A stretch of 64,000 nt of DNA, from contig JBIIAO010000002.1 in assembly GCA_044239865.1 (NCBI GenBank), positions 248,001 through 312,000 on the forward strand, written 5' to 3'. Made by a program: the position numbers and the translations under genes. This DNA comes from CAIZGX01 sp044239865 (GTDB lineage: Bacteria; Bacteroidota; Bacteroidia; Flavobacteriales_D; Sanyastnellaceae). Shown one piece after another: positions 1-9,665 of this stretch. The notes beneath the pieces are model-generated. The model ran no database searches. It was given only the letters and a program-made list of their open reading frames with translations, and was not told the DNA's origin. Positions within the stretch are counted from its first letter, which is position 1. Each line of letters opens with the position of its first letter.

Positions 1-3000
1 CCAATGATTACATTCTTTTCTATGGAAAAGGCCCTGACACATGGACACTTGCTCAAGACGCTGGAATCGGAAGAAAAAGATGGTTTCACAACAAGCATTA
101 CTACAGCGACTCTGCGTATTACTTCATTAAAGTAAATGATACTGCGCCGCTTCGTATTTCAACAGAAAATAATGGTGCTGTTGCGAACAGAATTTCAGAT
201 TCTTTTCAAGATTTTTTATATGTTGAAACGGATCAGTACAGCCCCGCAAAATCTGGGCGAGAATTTTATGGTGATTTGTATGACGCTGTGCTTTCAGGAT
301 CTTATACGTTTAGTTTTCCCAACGTAAAAACGACTGAACCCGCAAGTATGGATTTCAATTCCATCGCGCGAACAATAGGTGGCAGTTCGATTTTTAACGC
401 AACTGTTCAAGGAAACGTAAATACTGTTTCCATTGGCAATGTTACTGACTCTCCTACTTCACAAGTTGCACGGACAGGCAGAATCAACACCTCCTTCCTT
501 CCATTCAATGGAAATTTCAATGTTTCTGTAAGTTTCAATAAAGGGAATGCAGATGCCAAGGGCTGGCTTGATTACATCTGTATGAACGCGACGCAAAATT
601 TAAAAATGCAAGGAACGCAAATGCGTTTTCGCGACACAACTTCTGTTGGGATAGGGAACATTACTGAGTTTCAAATTTCAGAGCAATCGTATGCTGTAAA
701 TGAAATTTGGGACATCACAAATTTCACCGCGCCTGTCCGTGTTACGCTTGCGGCTAGCGGTGCGCTTTCAACATGGACTTCAACAACTGATCAGTTAAAG
801 GAATTCGTAGCTTTCGCATCCAGTTTTTTCACACCGACTCCAATCGGAAAAGTTGAAAATCAGGATTTACACGGTTGGGCAAGCACCGATTTAATTATTA
901 TTAGTTCTCCTATTCTTTTGCCGGTGGCAGAAGAGATTGCGGCCATTCACAGAACGCAAGGGCAATCCGTTGAAATTGCAACACCCCTTCAAATTTTCAA
1001 TGAATTTTCAAGTGGAAATCCCGATGTCATGGCTTTCCGTCAATTGGTGAAAATGCAGTTTGACCGCGCCAATGGTGGCAAACGCGCTCCGAAGAATTTA
1101 CTCATTTTAGGTGATGGCGATTATTCAAGAAATAAGGGTATTGCGAATCACGAAGGGACAAATGTTCTCATTTTCGAATCGAACAATTCTCTTTCACCGA
1201 CGAGCAGCTATGTGAGCGATGATTATTTCGTCATGGTCTCACCGCTTGAAGATGGAAATGCCACAGGATTACTTGATTGTGGAGTTGGTAGAATTCCGGC
1301 GGGCTCGCTTGATGAGGCCTACGGCTATTTAGGTAAGATAAAATCTTATTTAGCTGACAACACTTCCTCAACTGGAGGAGCTTATTGCTTGGGTGATGTT
1401 CAAGCTTCACCATATGGAAACTGGCGAAATGTAGTGACTTTCGTTTCCGATGATCAAGACGGAAGTGGGGGCGCTTATGAGCAGGTACATTTAAATTCAG
1501 CAAATTCACTTTCAAACATTGTAAAAACGAATCATCCCGAATACGACATTTCGAAACTATACATGGACGCTTTCACACAAATATCTACTCCGGGTGGTGA
1601 GCGCTATGTTGAAGGGGAAAAGGCTATTCAGCAGCGCGTGCAGAGTGGTTCCTTGTTACTTACATATATTGGCCACGGCGGGGAAAAAGGTTGGGCCCAC
1701 GAGCGTATACTAGACCTTCCGACCATTGAAGGATTCACCAACAAATATCGATTGCCCGTTTTCTTAACTGCCACATGCGAACTAGCTCGCTACGACGACC
1801 CCGAGTTTAAATCGGCTGGAGAGCTCCTGGTGATGAACGCCAACGGTGGAGCTATAGCCATGCTTACAACAACGCGTATTGTATTCAGTGGTGAAAATTA
1901 TGAAATGGATTTAGCGTTTTTCGAGCACGCGCTTCACAGCGAAAACGGTTCTGTTAAAACACTGGGGGAATTGAATATGCTTACGAAGAACGGGGTGTCT
2001 ATTGGAAATGATAGTAAGCCTAATTTCAGCCTGCTCGGTGACCCTGCATTAACCATGGTTTATCCGAAATTAAGCGTGCAGACGACACACATCAACAACA
2101 TTGAATTGGCTTCATTCACAGATACTCTGAAAGCCTTGGATGAAGTCGAGTTCAAGGGCAAAGTGACCGACAGCGACGGGAATTTTCTAAACGGTTTTAA
2201 TGGTTTTATATATCCTACCGTTTATGACAAAGAGTCGAAGGTGATTACGCAGAACAACGATCAGAATGGTGAAGAAGGACAGTTCCAAGAGTTCTATTCC
2301 TTCAACAAAATAATTTATCGCGGAAAAGCGAGTGTGAGTAATGGAGAGTTTTCATTCAAATTCATTGTTCCCTTCGATATAAATTATTCGGTAGATAGCG
2401 CGCGAGTGAGCTACTACACGGTTTCAGGGAACAAGGATGGACATGGCTTTTGTGAGGCATTCAAAATTGGAAGTCTCAATCCCAACGCACAATTAAATAC
2501 GGTGGGACCCAACATTTCATTGTATTTGAACGACTCAACATTTGTGAGTGGAGGATCTACCAATACCACTCCGATTATTTTGGCGAAACTGCAAGATGAA
2601 AACGGTATCAACACGGTGGGAAATGGCGTTGGACACAACTTGACTGCAATCATCGATGGGAATTCGGCGAAACCTATTGTATTAAATGATTTCTACGAAT
2701 CCGACTTAGATACATACACAAGTGGTGAAGTTCGATATCCACTGAGTACGCTGTCGCTAGGCGAACATTCCCTCACAGTAAAAGCCTGGGATGTCTTCAA
2801 CAACAGCAACGAAGAAACCATTCAGTTCACCGTAGCGGAAGATTCGAAAATTGCGTTGAGTCATTTGTTGAATTATCCGAATCCATTTACGACCAACACA
2901 AGCTTTATTTACGAGCACAACCAGGCTTGTCAGCAACTTGATGCTCGCGTTCAAATATTCACTGTAAGTGGAAAATTGGTAAAGACAATTGAATCTTCCT

Positions 3001-3158
3001 TCTACGCTACAGGCTTTCGCGGACAAGACATTCCTTGGGATGGAAAAGACGACTTCGGAAATGCCATTGGCAAGGGAACTTATATCTATAAATTAGAACT
3101 TCGAAATGAAAAAGGTCAGCGCGCCGAATCGTTTCAAAAATTGGTAATTTTAAAATAA
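1..3158 (+). CDS. porU: T9SS sortase PorU (gingipain-family C25 peptidase), 5' partial
   Basis: The frame is open from the first full codon at base 3, so the true start lies upstream of the window; 1051 residues are visible. PorU is the outer-membrane-associated sortase that removes the C-terminal signal of T9SS cargo and attaches it to lipopolysaccharide. The C25 catalytic dyad is visible: His in YIGHGGEKGWAHER (codon at 1674) and Cys in TATCELARYDDPE (codon at 1776). The visible N-terminal part has the DYILFYGKG block usual for PorU. The last ~85 residues form a T9SS-like C-terminal domain (NYPNPF, VQIFTVSGK, GKGTYIYKL), which PorU itself carries. porV follows 39 bp downstream, the usual porU-porV arrangement. 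Family assignment is firm. Confidence 0.95.
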   Translation, partial: NDYILFYGKGPDTWTLAQDAGIGRKRWFHNKHYYSDSAYYFIKVNDTAPLRISTENNGAVANRISDSFQDFLYVETDQYSPAKSGREFYGDLYDAVLSGSYTFSFPNVKTTEPASMDFNSIARTIGGSSIFNATVQGNVNTVSIGNVTDSPTSQVARTGRINTSFLPFNGNFNVSVSFNKGNADAKGWLDYICMNATQNLKMQGTQMRFRDTTSVGIGNITEFQISEQSYAVNEIWDITNFTAPVRVTLAASGALSTWTSTTDQLKEFVAFASSFFTPTPIGKVENQDLHGWASTDLIIISSPILLPVAEEIAAIHRTQGQSVEIATPLQIFNEFSSGNPDVMAFRQLVKMQFDRANGGKRAPKNLLILGDGDYSRNKGIANHEGTNVLIFESNNSLSPTSSYVSDDYFVMVSPLEDGNATGLLDCGVGRIPAGSLDEAYGYLGKIKSYLADNTSSTGGAYCLGDVQASPYGNWRNVVTFVSDDQDGSGGAYEQVHLNSANSLSNIVKTNHPEYDISKLYMDAFTQISTPGGERYVEGEKAIQQRVQSGSLLLTYIGHGGEKGWAHERILDLPTIEGFTNKYRLPVFLTATCELARYDDPEFKSAGELLVMNANGGAIAMLTTTRIVFSGENYEMDLAFFEHALHSENGSVKTLGELNMLTKNGVSIGNDSKPNFSLLGDPALTMVYPKLSVQTTHINNIELASFTDTLKALDEVEFKGKVTDSDGNFLNGFNGFIYPTVYDKESKVITQNNDQNGEEGQFQEFYSFNKIIYRGKASVSNGEFSFKFIVPFDINYSVDSARVSYYTVSGNKDGHGFCEAFKIGSLNPNAQLNTVGPNISLYLNDSTFVSGGSTNTTPIILAKLQDENGINTVGNGVGHNLTAIIDGNSAKPIVLNDFYESDLDTYTSGEVRYPLSTLSLGEHSLTVKAWDVFNNSNEETIQFTVAEDSKIALSHLLNYPNPFTTNTSFIYEHNQACQQLDARVQIFTVSGKLVKTIESSFYATGFRGQDIPWDGKDDFGNAIGKGTYIYKLELRNEKGQRAESFQKLVILK

Positions 3159-3162
3159 TGTG

Positions 3163-3189
3163 TTGAAGGGGATATGTATGTTAAATTTG
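3163..3189 (+). promoter_or_regulatory. Bacteroidota-type promoter for porV
   Basis: TTG at 3163-3165, a 16-nt spacer and TAAATTTG at 3182-3189 match the TTG / TAnnTTTG consensus known for the Bacteroidota primary sigma factor. The box lies 8 nt before the ATG at 3198 and inside the longer reading frame that begins at 3174, which favours 3198 as the start. The spacer is at the short end of the usual range. Confidence 0.5.
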
Positions 3190-3197
3190 CACCACGC

Positions 3198-4439
3198 ATG
3201 AAAAGTATTTTCAAAATAAACGTTTTAGTTGCTGCCTTGGTTTTAATGGCTTCAGCTGCATTTGCTCAACTTACGAATCCGAATGAGTTGAACGGCCGTC
3301 AAGCCACCATTAACACCATCACAACGGCAGTTCCGTTTTTAACGATAGCTCCAGATTCGCGATGCGGTGCGCTTGGAGATGCCGGAGTAGCGCTTGATCC
3401 AGACGCTAGCAGTATTCACTGGAATCCATCTAAAATGGCTTTCTCTGAGAACGATTTAGACGTTTCTGTTTCTTATTCTCCTTGGTTGCGTGCATTGGTG
3501 AACGACATGAGCTTAACCTATTTGAGTGCCATTAAAAAGTTGAGCAAGACACAAGCAATCGGAGGTTCTCTTCGTTATTTCACTTTAGGAAATATTACTT
3601 TCACGGATGAAGTGGGAACCAACATTATGGATTTCCGACCGGCTGAATTTGCATTAGACTTGGCGTACTCTCAAAAACTTTCTAAGAGATTTTCTGGAGG
3701 AATAGCTCTTCGTTACATCAACTCGAACTTAACTGGAAGAACGAATTTACAAGGAGCTGAAAGTCGTCCTGGTCAATCGGTTGCAGTGGATATATCTACA
3801 TTTTACACCAATGACAAGATTAAAATTGCTGGACGCAAATCACAATTGAATTGGGGATTGAACATTTCAAACATTGGCGCGAAAATGAGCTACACGAATT
3901 CAGACAATCGCGATTTCATTCCCACCAACTTGAGATTGGGGACAGCGATAGCAACGAATCTCGATGACTACAACAAGCTTACTTTTTTGTTTGACTTGAA
4001 CAAGCTTTTAGTTCCGTCACCACCCATATACAACAACGGTGGGGATACCATTATTTCAGGATACAATCCTGTGGTAGGAACTGCGACTGGAATGATTCAG
4101 TCCTTTTACGATGCACCAGGGATGTACGATGCCGAAACTGGATCTATTGTCGCGGGAAGTAAGTTTCGTGAAGAAATTCGCGAGTATAATATTGCTACCG
4201 GATTTGAATACGATTTCGCAAAACAATTCGCTATTCGATTGGGTTATTTCCATGAGCACTACACCAAAGGAAATCGTCAGTTTATTACTTTCGGAGCTGG
4301 ACTTCACTACCAAGTGTTAACCATTGACATGAGTTATTTGGTAAGCACTACGCAACAAAACCCGTTGGCGAATACATTGAGATTTAGTCTGCGTTTCAGC
4401 GTAGGTGCTAATTCAAAAATTTCTGAACCAGTCGAATAA
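3198..4439 (+). CDS. porV: T9SS outer-membrane protein PorV (LptO)
   Basis: PorV is a FadL-like 14-strand outer-membrane barrel that shuttles T9SS cargo from the translocon to the PorU sortase. The 413-residue product starts with a signal peptide (cleavage near AFAQ), followed by the family signature GALGDAGVALDPDASSIHWNPSKMAF and a C-terminus of alternating barrel strands ending LRFSLRFSVG. I start it at 3198 and not at the in-frame ATG 3174, because a promoter box lies between them and the shorter form begins directly with the basic n-region MKSIFK. It follows porU, and its stop overlaps the ispF start by one base (TAATG), so ispF is co-transcribed. Certainty of function is high. Confidence 0.95.
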   Translation: MKSIFKINVLVAALVLMASAAFAQLTNPNELNGRQATINTITTAVPFLTIAPDSRCGALGDAGVALDPDASSIHWNPSKMAFSENDLDVSVSYSPWLRALVNDMSLTYLSAIKKLSKTQAIGGSLRYFTLGNITFTDEVGTNIMDFRPAEFALDLAYSQKLSKRFSGGIALRYINSNLTGRTNLQGAESRPGQSVAVDISTFYTNDKIKIAGRKSQLNWGLNISNIGAKMSYTNSDNRDFIPTNLRLGTAIATNLDDYNKLTFLFDLNKLLVPSPPIYNNGGDTIISGYNPVVGTATGMIQSFYDAPGMYDAETGSIVAGSKFREEIREYNIATGFEYDFAKQFAIRLGYFHEHYTKGNRQFITFGAGLHYQVLTIDMSYLVSTTQQNPLANTLRFSLRFSVGANSKISEPVE

Positions 4440-4918
4440 TGAAGATTCGCGTAGGGTTTGGATATGACGTTCACCAACTGACTGAAAACCGCGAATTGTG
4501 GTTAGGGGGAGTTCTAATTCCACACGATAAAGGTGCTTTAGGACATAGCGATGCCGATGTTCTTTTACACGCCATTTGTGATGCGCTTTTAGGTGCTGCA
4601 GGTAAGCGCGACATTGGATTTTATTTTCCAGATACTTCTTCTGAATTCAAGAATATCGATTCTAAAATTCTTCTTCAACGTACCATTCAAGTTTTGAAAA
4701 ACGACGGATGGAAGGTTGGAAACATTGACTCCACCTTGTGTATGGAACGTCCGAAGATTATGTCTTTTGTTCCAGAAATGAAGAAAGTCATCTCTGCTAT
4801 TTGTGAAATTGAAGAAGGCGATGTGAGTATTAAGGCGACAACTTCAGAGAAGATGGGGTTTGTAGGAAGAGAAGAAGGCGTGAACGCTTATGCGGTTACA
4901 CTGATTCAAAAAGACTAA
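4439..4918 (+). CDS. ispF: 2-C-methyl-D-erythritol 2,4-cyclodiphosphate synthase
   Basis: IspF converts CDP-ME 2-phosphate to the cyclic diphosphate MEcPP in the MEP isoprenoid pathway. The protein has the normal length (159 aa). Zinc ligands are visible at Asp10 and His12 (GYDVHQL) and His44 (DADVLLHAICDALLGA), and the HSDAD motif lies at residues 36-40. The C-terminal KATTSEKMGFVGREEG block contributes to the nucleotide pocket. The start overlaps the porV stop by one base. The 3' end overlaps the end of the converging radical SAM gene by 4 bp, leaving no room for a terminator between them. Identification is secure. Confidence 0.97.
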   Translation: MKIRVGFGYDVHQLTENRELWLGGVLIPHDKGALGHSDADVLLHAICDALLGAAGKRDIGFYFPDTSSEFKNIDSKILLQRTIQVLKNDGWKVGNIDSTLCMERPKIMSFVPEMKKVISAICEIEEGDVSIKATTSEKMGFVGREEGVNAYAVTLIQKD

Positions 4919-5928
4919 GCCCAAACCTTTGTTCCTTCGGAACAGTTCTTACAAATATCAATTTCTTTTCTTCCTTTTAGCAGTTGTTTTCGAAACGCTG
5001 AATAGGTCTTGCCCTTCCAAATAGATTTAAAATCTTCCTTCGAAAGATTACCCATTTCATGCGTGGCATCTTTATCGAAACAACACGGAACAACCTTTCC
5101 ATCCCATGTCACCACTGCCCCACTCCACATGCGCCAGCAATGATTGTCTAAGGATGATTTCACTGCGAACTTTCCATTCGAAAGACGCTTGTAACGACTG
5201 TATTTTTCTATCGTTGGGATGAGTGGATTTCCATTTTTATAGTCATACACTTGCGCAGTTTTAAATCGAATTTCATCGACTTTGTATTCGTTCGCTAATT
5301 GTTTTGCGTCTTCAATTTGGTGTTCATTCGGACGCACAACGAGAAACTGAAAAATGATGTGAGGTGTTCTCGATTTTAGATTTTTTCTTGCTTCGACTAA
5401 AAGCTTTGTTCCATCTAAAACTTTCTGCAACGTGCCGTTCACGCGGTATTGCTCATAAACCTCTTGCGTGGTTCCATCGATTGAAATAAGAATTCGATCT
5501 AATCCGGAACGAATAATTTCTTCAGCTCTTTTTTCTGTAATGAAATGCGCATTGGTGGAAGTGGAAGTGTAGATTCCTTTTTGCGAAGCCTTCGAAATAA
5601 ATTGTAGAATATCGTTATGAATGAAAGGCTCGCCTTGAAAATAAAAGTTCAAGTAGCTGAGTGTTGGAGCAAGTTGTTCCAACCAGCGATTGAAATTTTC
5701 AGCTTTCAAATTCCCTGTATCTCTTGAGAATTGTTTCAGTCCCGATGGACATTCTGGACAACCCAGATTGCAAGCGGTGGTTGGTTCAATGCTCAAAGAG
5801 ATGGGCATTCCCCAAGGTTTTGAAGAATTGAAAATTCTCGAAAAATAAAAACCTGTATAAACAAGCAAAGCGTTTGTTAGACGCTTTGCTGTTATTGTTT
5901 TTTGTATGAATCGAAGGAATTCCTTCAT
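4915..5928 (-). CDS. Radical SAM/SPASM domain protein
   Basis: A 337-residue radical SAM enzyme. The [4Fe-4S]-binding CX3CX2C motif is at Cys53, Cys57 and Cys60 (ACNLGCPECPSG), after a 50-residue basic N-terminus with a hydrophobic patch (LLVYTGFYF). The C-terminal third looks like a SPASM auxiliary-cluster domain: NHCWRMW, VVPCCFDKD, GNLSKEDFKSIW and a final DICKNC. SPASM proteins mature peptides or modify sugars or lipid-linked substrates; nothing here fixes the substrate. It is the last gene of the long minus-strand operon, 9 bp after the DUF2723 gene, which would fit envelope glycan or lipid modification, but that is inference. No short precursor-peptide gene is adjacent. Confidence 0.85.
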   Translation of the reverse strand: MKEFLRFIQKTITAKRLTNALLVYTGFYFSRIFNSSKPWGMPISLSIEPTTACNLGCPECPSGLKQFSRDTGNLKAENFNRWLEQLAPTLSYLNFYFQGEPFIHNDILQFISKASQKGIYTSTSTNAHFITEKRAEEIIRSGLDRILISIDGTTQEVYEQYRVNGTLQKVLDGTKLLVEARKNLKSRTPHIIFQFLVVRPNEHQIEDAKQLANEYKVDEIRFKTAQVYDYKNGNPLIPTIEKYSRYKRLSNGKFAVKSSLDNHCWRMWSGAVVTWDGKVVPCCFDKDATHEMGNLSKEDFKSIWKGKTYSAFRKQLLKGRKEIDICKNCSEGTKVWA

Positions 5929-5937
5929 TCTATGTTA

Positions 5938-8900
5938 TTATTTACCCGCGCTCTTTTTCGCGTTAGATAATGAGTCGAATTTATCTTTTCCCAAAACTTT
6001 GATTAACGAATCTCGCACCTTCATTTGCGCTTCATAGGCTTCTTTCCTACCGCGTTCTTCTTTCATTGCCTCGAGCAATCCAATTTCGTCTAAAGCCGCT
6101 TCGTGCTTGGCACGCATGTTCTTCGCCGCTTCCGAACCTGGAACAAACGTTTCCAAATCCTTTACTAATTCTTCATTCACATAAGCACTCATTTGCATTT
6201 TACGCTCAAGGAGTTTCATTTTTGCAGGTGTTTTTAGGGACAAATAATAGTCGAGCGTTTGGTTGTTCAATTCATAGATACGTTCAGCCAATTTCGTCGC
6301 AGTCTGAAGATCACCCGCCTTGAACAACAATTTAGCTGTTTGCCAAAGAATTTGTGGTTGGTCGTATGGTGCGTTCTTTTCAGGTAGAGCTGTAATTGCT
6401 TTATTCAGCACTGTTGCAGCCTTTTCCATTTTGTTTTCAATAATGAACTGCTCTGCGAGGTTATTCATCTGCATGCGCAGGTTGGTCACCATGCGACGGT
6501 TGTTCTCATCGAGATAGATGTCTTTCGTATCGATATTTCCCCATTGGAATTTATTCATTACGTTGTCGTACATTAACTCTGAAGCAACACCACCAGTCAT
6601 ATTTTCGCGATCGTAGTCAGTATGGAAAATCGGGGTTAAGCGATAAGCCAATCCTTCCAATTGGAAGTAAGGTTCAAGACCCATGTAAGCCTCAGAACCT
6701 GTCGTAACGGCAAAGTAAATTGGACGCTCCCAGTTGTTATGAACGATTAAATCCATAACCATCAATTGCGCTTTCGTAATGAACTGACGAGGACTCTCTC
6801 CATCGTCATCCATAAGAGCAAATGTTAGTTTATTCACTAATGAATCGTTCGCACCAACATACTGACTGAACTTCGCTTGGTTCTCTTTAGATACTGCATA
6901 AGAGAATTGATAGTTCGGCATAACGCTGAATTTCTTGTATCCGAAGTCTTGAATTTTCGAATCGTCTAAGCAATACGAAAGGGCTTCTTCCAAAGGCGTT
7001 AGAGCGCTGTCTGAATTCAAAACTATAAGATCGCGAGTACCTTGACGGTATTTGAATTCAGGGATAGAAAAAGGCACAGGAGCGCTTTCGTATTGACGAC
7101 GCTTCATTTGATCGATGTACCAGTCAGTATTCAACAAGGAAAGATTCACAACACGAACGTCAGTTCGAACACCTTCTACTTCTTGCGCATACCACAATGG
7201 GAAAGTATCGTTGTCTCCGTTGGTGAAGATGATGGCATTGGGCTGAAGTGAATTCAGATAGTTCTTTGCCATATCTATTCCTGTTCTGCGATCTGAACGA
7301 TCGTGATCGTCCCAACCCTGAGCTGCCATTAATATTGGGGCTACCAGGGAAAGTCCGAAAGCTAATCCGGCAATTGCTGTTGAAGGAATCTTCTTTAACA
7401 CCAACTTCAACCAGAAATAAATTGCTGTGACACCTAGACCAATCCATATGGCAAAGGCATAGAACGAACCTGCGTAGGCATAGTCACGTTCACGCGGCTG
7501 AAGAGGAGTTTGGTTCAGGTAAACCACAATTGCGAATCCGGTTAAAACGAAGAGCAACCCAACTACAATAAAGTCTTTTCTGTGTTGAAGGAATTGATAC
7601 ACCAATCCGAGCAATCCAATTAAAAGCGGAATCATGTAATATGAATTGTTCGCTTTGTTGTTCTTGGATAACTCAGGAACAAACTCTTGATTTCCTAAAC
7701 GCTTTTCATCGTAGAAACCAATTCCTGTTTTCCAGTTACCGTCTATAAAATCTCCGTGACCTTGTGTATCGTTTTGTTTTCCTGCGAAATTCCACATGAA
7801 GTAACGCAAATACATCCAATTCACTTGGTAACTAAAGAAGTATTCCATGTTCTGCCCAAACGTGGGTGTACGTTTCAAATCTTTCAGTTCAGCCCAAATT
7901 TTATACTGTTGAATGTGGCTTCCTTGGCTACTATACATGCGCGGGAACACATGAGATTGTGTGTAGTTGGGTTCAGTAGCTTTCTTCTCGCCCGTTTCCA
8001 AATACTCTTCCTTCACCATTAATTTCTTGTCCGTGTTGTTCGAAACGTATTGCTCCGCTTCGAATCTATTCTTGAAGGAAATGATTAACTTGTTTTTGTT
8101 GCTGTCTTCGCGAACGCTGTATGATTTAACGTAGACTTCGTTTCCGTCGGTATAAGGTTTGCTCTTCACTTGTGGGGTGTTGAAGTATTGTCCGCGAAGA
8201 AGAGGACGGTCGCCGTATTGTTCACGGTTCATGTATGACACCAAAGCGAAGAAGTTGTTCGGTTTGTTTTCATTCATAGGCGTATCTGCCTGTGAACGAA
8301 TTACGATGGTTGCGAAAGTGGTATAACCGATTAAGGCAACGCCAATGCTCCAAGTAAGTGTATTGATAGCTACCCAACCGCGTTTTTTCGAATAGATAAT
8401 TAATGAAACAATTCCACCAATTAAAATCAATCCGTAGACGAATACCCCTGTGTTGAAGGGCATTCCAAGCGTGTTTGTGAATATTCTTTCAAACCAAGCA
8501 GCAATTTTAATAGACCAAATTAGGATTACCGTTTGCATTAAGAATAACAAACCAAGCGCAACACCCGAAGTGATTGCAACTCCCTTCCATGAGAATGGAT
8601 ATTTCTTGAAGTAGTATACGAAACAGATTGCAGGAATAGCCAAGAGGTTCAATAAGTGAACACCGATAGACAATCCCATGAGGTATGCAATTAAGATAAT
8701 CCAACGCAAATTGCTTGGCTCGTCGGCTTCACTTTCCCATTTCAAAATAGCCCAGAAAACAACGGCCGTAAACAACGACGACATTGCGTATACTTCACCT
8801 TCAACCGCGCTGAACCAAAAGGTATCGCTGAATGTGTAAGCAAAGGCTCCGATTAGACCGGCTGCGAAAATGATTAGGTTCTTGTTATCGCTGCTGTCGC

Positions 8901-9222
8901 CGTCTTTGTCAACCATCTTCTTCGCTAAATGCGTGATGGTCCAGAAGAGGAACATGATGGTAGCTCCGGAAGAAACTGCCGACAAGGAATTGATTGCGTA
9001 AGGAACGTTTTCAACGCCTACAAACGCCGAGAACAAACGAGCGATGAGCATAAACAAAGGTGCCCCAGGAGGGTGACCCACTTCAAGTTTGTACGCTGAA
9101 GCTATAAACTCTCCACAATCCCAGAAAGGCATTGTTGGTTCAAGGGTCATCATGTAGACTGCAGTAGCAGCCATAAACATGAACCAACCTAAAATAATGT
9201 TTGCACGTTTAAACGAAATCAT
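5938..9222 (-). CDS. DUF2723 family multi-pass membrane protein (GT-C-like)
   Basis: A 1094-residue integral membrane protein. The N-terminal ~180 residues are DUF2723 (TLEPTMPFWDCGEF, EVGHPPGAPLF), a family related to protein O-mannosyltransferase-type GT-C enzymes and to eukaryotic TMEM260; the acidic residue in WDCGEF sits where GT-C enzymes carry their catalytic acid. About ten to twelve hydrophobic helices follow, then a soluble region from roughly residue 660 (FTNGDNDTFPLWYAQEVEG) and a helical TPR-like C-terminus. I start at ATG 9222 (MISFKRAN), not 9285, because the upstream extension is polar, low-complexity and overlaps the mce gene. A TAnnTTCG-like box lies at 9243-9250. Substrate unknown; glycosyl transfer to secreted proteins is a reasonable inference. 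Confidence 0.88.
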   Translation of the reverse strand: MISFKRANIILGWFMFMAATAVYMMTLEPTMPFWDCGEFIASAYKLEVGHPPGAPLFMLIARLFSAFVGVENVPYAINSLSAVSSGATIMFLFWTITHLAKKMVDKDGDSSDNKNLIIFAAGLIGAFAYTFSDTFWFSAVEGEVYAMSSLFTAVVFWAILKWESEADEPSNLRWIILIAYLMGLSIGVHLLNLLAIPAICFVYYFKKYPFSWKGVAITSGVALGLLFLMQTVILIWSIKIAAWFERIFTNTLGMPFNTGVFVYGLILIGGIVSLIIYSKKRGWVAINTLTWSIGVALIGYTTFATIVIRSQADTPMNENKPNNFFALVSYMNREQYGDRPLLRGQYFNTPQVKSKPYTDGNEVYVKSYSVREDSNKNKLIISFKNRFEAEQYVSNNTDKKLMVKEEYLETGEKKATEPNYTQSHVFPRMYSSQGSHIQQYKIWAELKDLKRTPTFGQNMEYFFSYQVNWMYLRYFMWNFAGKQNDTQGHGDFIDGNWKTGIGFYDEKRLGNQEFVPELSKNNKANNSYYMIPLLIGLLGLVYQFLQHRKDFIVVGLLFVLTGFAIVVYLNQTPLQPRERDYAYAGSFYAFAIWIGLGVTAIYFWLKLVLKKIPSTAIAGLAFGLSLVAPILMAAQGWDDHDRSDRRTGIDMAKNYLNSLQPNAIIFTNGDNDTFPLWYAQEVEGVRTDVRVVNLSLLNTDWYIDQMKRRQYESAPVPFSIPEFKYRQGTRDLIVLNSDSALTPLEEALSYCLDDSKIQDFGYKKFSVMPNYQFSYAVSKENQAKFSQYVGANDSLVNKLTFALMDDDGESPRQFITKAQLMVMDLIVHNNWERPIYFAVTTGSEAYMGLEPYFQLEGLAYRLTPIFHTDYDRENMTGGVASELMYDNVMNKFQWGNIDTKDIYLDENNRRMVTNLRMQMNNLAEQFIIENKMEKAATVLNKAITALPEKNAPYDQPQILWQTAKLLFKAGDLQTATKLAERIYELNNQTLDYYLSLKTPAKMKLLERKMQMSAYVNEELVKDLETFVPGSEAAKNMRAKHEAALDEIGLLEAMKEERGRKEAYEAQMKVRDSLIKVLGKDKFDSLSNAKKSAGK

Positions 9223-9259
9223 AGTCTTAATTTGAAGTGAGGCGAAGATACATTTTTTT

Positions 9260-9658
9260 TTACACGCGTTCTTGACACAATTCAACTAAAACTGAATTGC
9301 TGCTTTTCGGGTGAAGAAAGGCGATGAGCTTGTTATCTGCCCCTTCTTTCGGAGCTTCGTGAATCATGGTGAAGCCTTCTAATTTCAGGCGTTCTATTTC
9401 AGCATAAATATCTTGAACCTCGAAAGCAATGTGGTGCATGCCTTCTTTGTTCTTTTCGAGAAATTTAGCGATGGCACTGTCTTGTGAAGTGGCTTGAAGC
9501 AATTCTATTTTTGAATCTCCGACTTGAAAGAACGAAGTAATGACGTTCTCCGATTCTACACGCTCTTCCTTGTAAGGTTTTACGCCAAGAAGTGCAGAAA
9601 AAATTTCGTTCGAAGCAGCGATGTCTTTCACTGCAATTCCGATGTGTTCAATTTTCAT
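9260..9658 (-). CDS. mce: Methylmalonyl-CoA epimerase
   Basis: A vicinal-oxygen-chelate (VOC) fold enzyme that interconverts the S and R forms of methylmalonyl-CoA in propionate and odd-chain metabolism. The 132-residue length is typical. Metal ligands are in the expected places: His5 in IEHIGIAV, a His in KEGMHHIAFEV (75-76) and Glu126 in VLVELCQ. FLHPKSSNSVLVEL is a strong epimerase signature compared with other VOC proteins. It sits 7 bp after the Rieske-like lipoprotein gene and 37 bp before the DUF2723 gene, within the same apparent operon. The mutase subunits are not in the window. Confidence 0.93.
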   Translation of the reverse strand: MKIEHIGIAVKDIAASNEIFSALLGVKPYKEERVESENVITSFFQVGDSKIELLQATSQDSAIAKFLEKNKEGMHHIAFEVQDIYAEIERLKLEGFTMIHEAPKEGADNKLIAFLHPKSSNSVLVELCQERV

Positions 9659-9665
9659 AAAACAA

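Noticed and set aside
3174..3197. Upstream ATG as the porV start
   Set aside because: The eight extra residues are not part of a signal peptide and contain the TAAATTTG promoter box.
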